NCBI GenBank assembly: GCA_026413225.1 | Contig: CM048557.1 | Coordinates: 18,268,871 to 18,332,870, forward strand | Reading direction: 5' to 3' | Length of the DNA: 64,000 nucleotides | DNA from: Otis tarda | Lineage: Eukaryota > Chordata > Aves > Otidiformes > Otididae | Shown here: one piece after another, positions 61,024 through 64,000 of the stretch | Position numbering within the stretch: the stretch's first letter is position 1 | Layout of the letters: each line of letters starts with the position of its first letter | Program-made: the position numbers and the translations under genes | Notes under the pieces: model-generated | Seen by the model: only the letters and a program-made list of their open reading frames with translations | The model's database searches: none | What the model was told of the DNA's origin: nothing

Positions 61024-62385
61024 GGTGTCCTGTTAACAGTCCTGTTCCACCAAGAGCTGTGTCCATAACAGATAGCCCCAAACTACTTTATTCCATCACC
61101 CACCTACACAGACAGAGTTATTAAAAGCCTTGTTTAGTGATGCAATCAGAGTAGTAAGAACAATCTGTTCTACTGAATATATATTTCAGTTAATCAGGTA
61201 TGATTTAACAGCTGTGGTCTTCTGATTGATAAGGCTTTTTTGTAGGTTCATCAAAGATTTTTTAAACATAATGAATGCTGTCCTATTAAACTTGACTTCA
61301 GGAGTACAATGCCAAGAGAGGTGCCTCTTTTCCTGACTAAGTAGTAAATGGCAGAAATGTCAATATTGAAGTTCACTGCTGGGTGGGAGAGCGCTGCAGC
61401 TCTGTCTTTATTTGCCGGCAAAGAGCAGAGGAAGTAAGGTGAAGCTAATAGGCAAAGACTGATTAAACTTTAGTCCTGCCTGAAAGCAAAAGTGTAGCCC
61501 TAGCAAGGCATCATCTTGAAGTCCTGTGGTGTTTCAGTGAAGGGAGCACAGAGGAGCACACTGCCAGCAAGAGGACCCTGAACCACAGGATGTGGTTGCT
61601 TATTCTTTGTCCTAAATGAGTCTGGTGCCATGTTTGTCCTCTTCAGTTCATGAGTGCAATGACTGTTTCTTCATGAAGCAGGTTTTGACATTTTTACCTA
61701 GTGGTGTTTTATTACGTTGTTCCTTTTTGTGCACACCATGAGAGGAGGAGTGTTTCTTCTCTTTTTCACAGCAGCACTTGTTAACAAACATGCTTGAAAG
61801 GCTTTCATCCCTTAGAGAACTTAATGGAAACTAGGTTGCTTTGTCAGGCCTGTGTCTTCAACAGCTATTCTTCTGACTGAGCTCCTCCATGCAAACACAT
61901 AATAATTTCTTTCAAGAAGTCAGTGATTGCTCCAGGCTATATATTTCTGATCTGTATTATTAATTGTTGGTCTTTTCTGATACAGCAGAACACGGAATTG
62001 AAAGATAACTGTAAAATATCATCAGACACAATGTCCTCATGTAACTGAAAGGTAATGGCAAAGGAATAGTAATTCAAAGCCAGAATATCATGGAAGTGTA
62101 ACTTGGCCTTCTGTTCTACCAGGTCCTAATTACTTTTTCAAAATCCTAGTGGATGGTTAAGGGAGATGTTGGAAATAAGGTGATCATTCCATCATGCTTG
62201 GAAATCCACTAGGTCCAGGTTATTTTGGGCAAAATGGTGAAAACAATTCAAAAAATGCCTAGCACTTTGTTCATGCTGCTACAGCTGTAGCCCTGTACTG
62301 CATCCGGTGCTGGGGGCTGGTGCACGTGGGGAGGGGCAGCTTGGGTTGCTGCGGCCATGTGATTGTGGCTGTGCCGTAGCTATTG

Positions 62386-62466
62386 TGCTCACTGCGATGG
62401 CTGTCACTGCGATGGCTGTCACTGCGATGGCTGTCACTGTGATGGCTGTCACTGCAATGGCTGTGC
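62386..62466. repeat. 15-bp minisatellite, about five copies
   Basis: The unit CTGTCACTGCGATGG repeats in tandem with single-base changes (TGTGATGG, TGCAATGG). Because 15 is a multiple of three and the unit lacks stop codons, both strands keep open frames across it, reading as MAVTA repeats on plus and SDSHR repeats on minus. These ORFs (62307-62609 plus, 62271-62615 minus) are by-products of the repeat. Confidence 0.93.
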
Positions 62467-64000
62467 TGCCTATTGTGAGACGGAGCATCGCTGGGGGTAA
62501 AACTCAGCCAAGCATTCTGCTCGTGGATCCCATGGCCGGAAGATGGCTGAGTTCCTACAGCCCTAGTACTTGGTGGGAAGGTAAGAAAAACTTCACAGCA
62601 GCTTCCTGAAAGCAACTGGTCAAAATAATGAGGGGCGATGATCCCTAGAAGTTAGTGGATTTGAAAAAATTTTCAGCTGTACTTTCCAACTGAAAGTCAA
62701 TGTACCCATGATGTTTGCAAGGAGCACTGCAGCACGTGGGCTTCTGTTGTGCTTGGTTAAAACCAGGCAAACTTGGGAATTAAAGCAAAGCTGGAAGAGG
62801 GTAAATTTTTTAGAGCAGATATAAACCCAAGATATCTTCAAATTATAGAACTTTAGAGTTAGTTTTTTGAAAGGCTACTTAGGAACAGGCTGAAATTCTT
62901 AGTAATACTGACAGGTGCCAGCAGAGGGCATTTGGAAACTTGGCTTTCCTGCTCATTTATATTCTTACAGATTAGAGTCCCAGTGCAATTTCTGTGTGAG
63001 GCTGATGTCCTGCAGTGCTGCTGGCTTCTGTGTTGGTACAGGCCTATAGTGAAGGCAAAACTTAGTGGTTGCTTTGTTTTTGTTTTATTTGTGGGGTTTT
63101 TTTTTTAATATTTAGTTAATGTACAGAATATAATCAGTAAAATATGTATTTCTGAGTAATTTCCAATTTAGCAGAAGCATTGAGCCAGAAAGCTCTGGCT
63201 TCTATCAGGAGGGAGTATCTGAGTGCAGAGTGGCTCAAAGGCTGGGAGGAAGGAAGTAGAGAAATAGTGTATTCTTGTTTCTTCCAGTGTTTGTTATATG
63301 TAAATTAGCAATCTAAAGTGGAACTTGATTGCTTGATATGAATTACCATATTTAGATATTAATTACAACTCCTCTACCCTACTATCATCAGCACAAAGCT
63401 CTCAGCCATGACAATTTTAGCCCAATACTCTGTCTTGAGAACCAAGAAAATTGCACATGTAGGCAAAGTAAAAAAAGACCAAATAGCGACTCTTTGTATT
63501 CATGACTAAAAATCCAGTTGCATTTCTGTTGATCAAGGCTTTTGCTGTTTGCCCCGAGGTGTGTAACATGGTGCAGTACAGAACAGGTCTCTCGACAGCA
63601 ATGCACTTGGAGAGAGCTGTTGTTAAAGCCCAGATCGTTGAGTAAATGTGCAAAGGCATTAAAGCATATGAGCATTTAATAATAATGCTTTTCTGCCCTG
63701 AGGCTTTGGATCAAGTGATTCCTATCCATCAGCTTTTATTCAGGCTCTGGCAGCATCTTTCTTGAAAAGACACTCACTGGACCTTTTAAAAGATAGTCTC
63801 AAGGTATCTAGTAAGTGAGGACAGGATTGAACCTCAAGACTGGTTTGGCCCTTTCTGTTTCAGTTCTACAGATTGGGGTCTGAAGAGATGGAAGCTTAGG
63901 TCTTAAACCAAATATACACACAGGAAAAATTCACTGCATTTTACATAAAGCCTTTAGTAAAGCGTGTAGCAGAAGTGGCAGTAAGACTCAGATCTCTGAA

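Larger units (their letters stand above)
59291..64000. other. Unrecognised DNA with minisatellite
   Basis: No gene is recognised. It contains a 23-base A run (61001-61023), a 15-bp minisatellite (62386-62466) and a T run near 63099-63108. Confidence 0.55.

Noticed and set aside
62271-62615. Open frames on both strands with repeated SDSHR or MAVTA
   Set aside because: Explained by a 15-bp tandem repeat without stop codons; no start context, domain or neighbouring exon supports a gene.

Overview
The window looks like bird (avian) nuclear DNA: AT-leaning, gene-poor intronic or intergenic sequence into which CR1 non-LTR retrotransposons and endogenous-retrovirus LTRs have inserted. The main evidence for a bird is the set of CR1 copies, which carry CR1 ORF2 protein motifs and the family's short ATTCTATG-type 3' terminal repeats, together with LTRs of types common in bird genomes and the absence of L1 or Alu-like DNA. 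I recognise no host protein-coding exon, tRNA, rRNA or CRISPR, and I cannot name the locus or the species.

Layout. 1-1373 is unrecognised DNA. 1374-2650 is a broken CR1 (minus strand). 5760-7488 is a broken CR1 (plus strand) that ends abruptly in the 3' part of an LTR (7489-7959). 11421-11820 is a fragment of a second type of avian LTR. 16875-20440 is the outstanding element: a minus-strand CR1 with an uninterrupted 978-codon ORF2 (endonuclease plus reverse transcriptase) and the C-terminal esterase part of ORF1. 24082-26242 is a second long CR1 (minus strand) whose 5'-truncated ORF2 carries one in-frame TGA. 27639-29123 is a CR1 whose 5' part is inverted relative to its 3' part. 30372-30804 is a CR1 3' end (plus strand). 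38003-39127 is a complete solo LTR with TG...CA ends and a 5-bp target duplication. Old decayed CR1 copies lie at 42850-43465 and 58588-59290. Ancient MIR-like SINE relics lie at about 26612-26762 and 41893-42060. The rest is unrecognised sequence with simple repeats, two CpG-dense patches (about 40185-40275 and 47140-47410), several perfect palindromes and a 15-bp minisatellite (62386-62466).

Together. The only intact coding capacity is retrotransposon-encoded. The CR1 copies fall into at least two lineages by ORF2 sequence: one holds 5760-7488, 16875-20440 and 27639-29123; the other holds 1374-2650, 24082-26242 and 30372-30804. In CR1 biology ORF1 (nucleic-acid binding and esterase) and ORF2 (endonuclease and RT) act in cis on their own RNA. 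Here the best copy has lost the start of ORF1 to 5' truncation, so it is probably unable to move by itself despite its open ORF2. I found no new biological system; the points most worth checking are the intact ORF2, the inverted CR1 and the CR1/LTR fusion.
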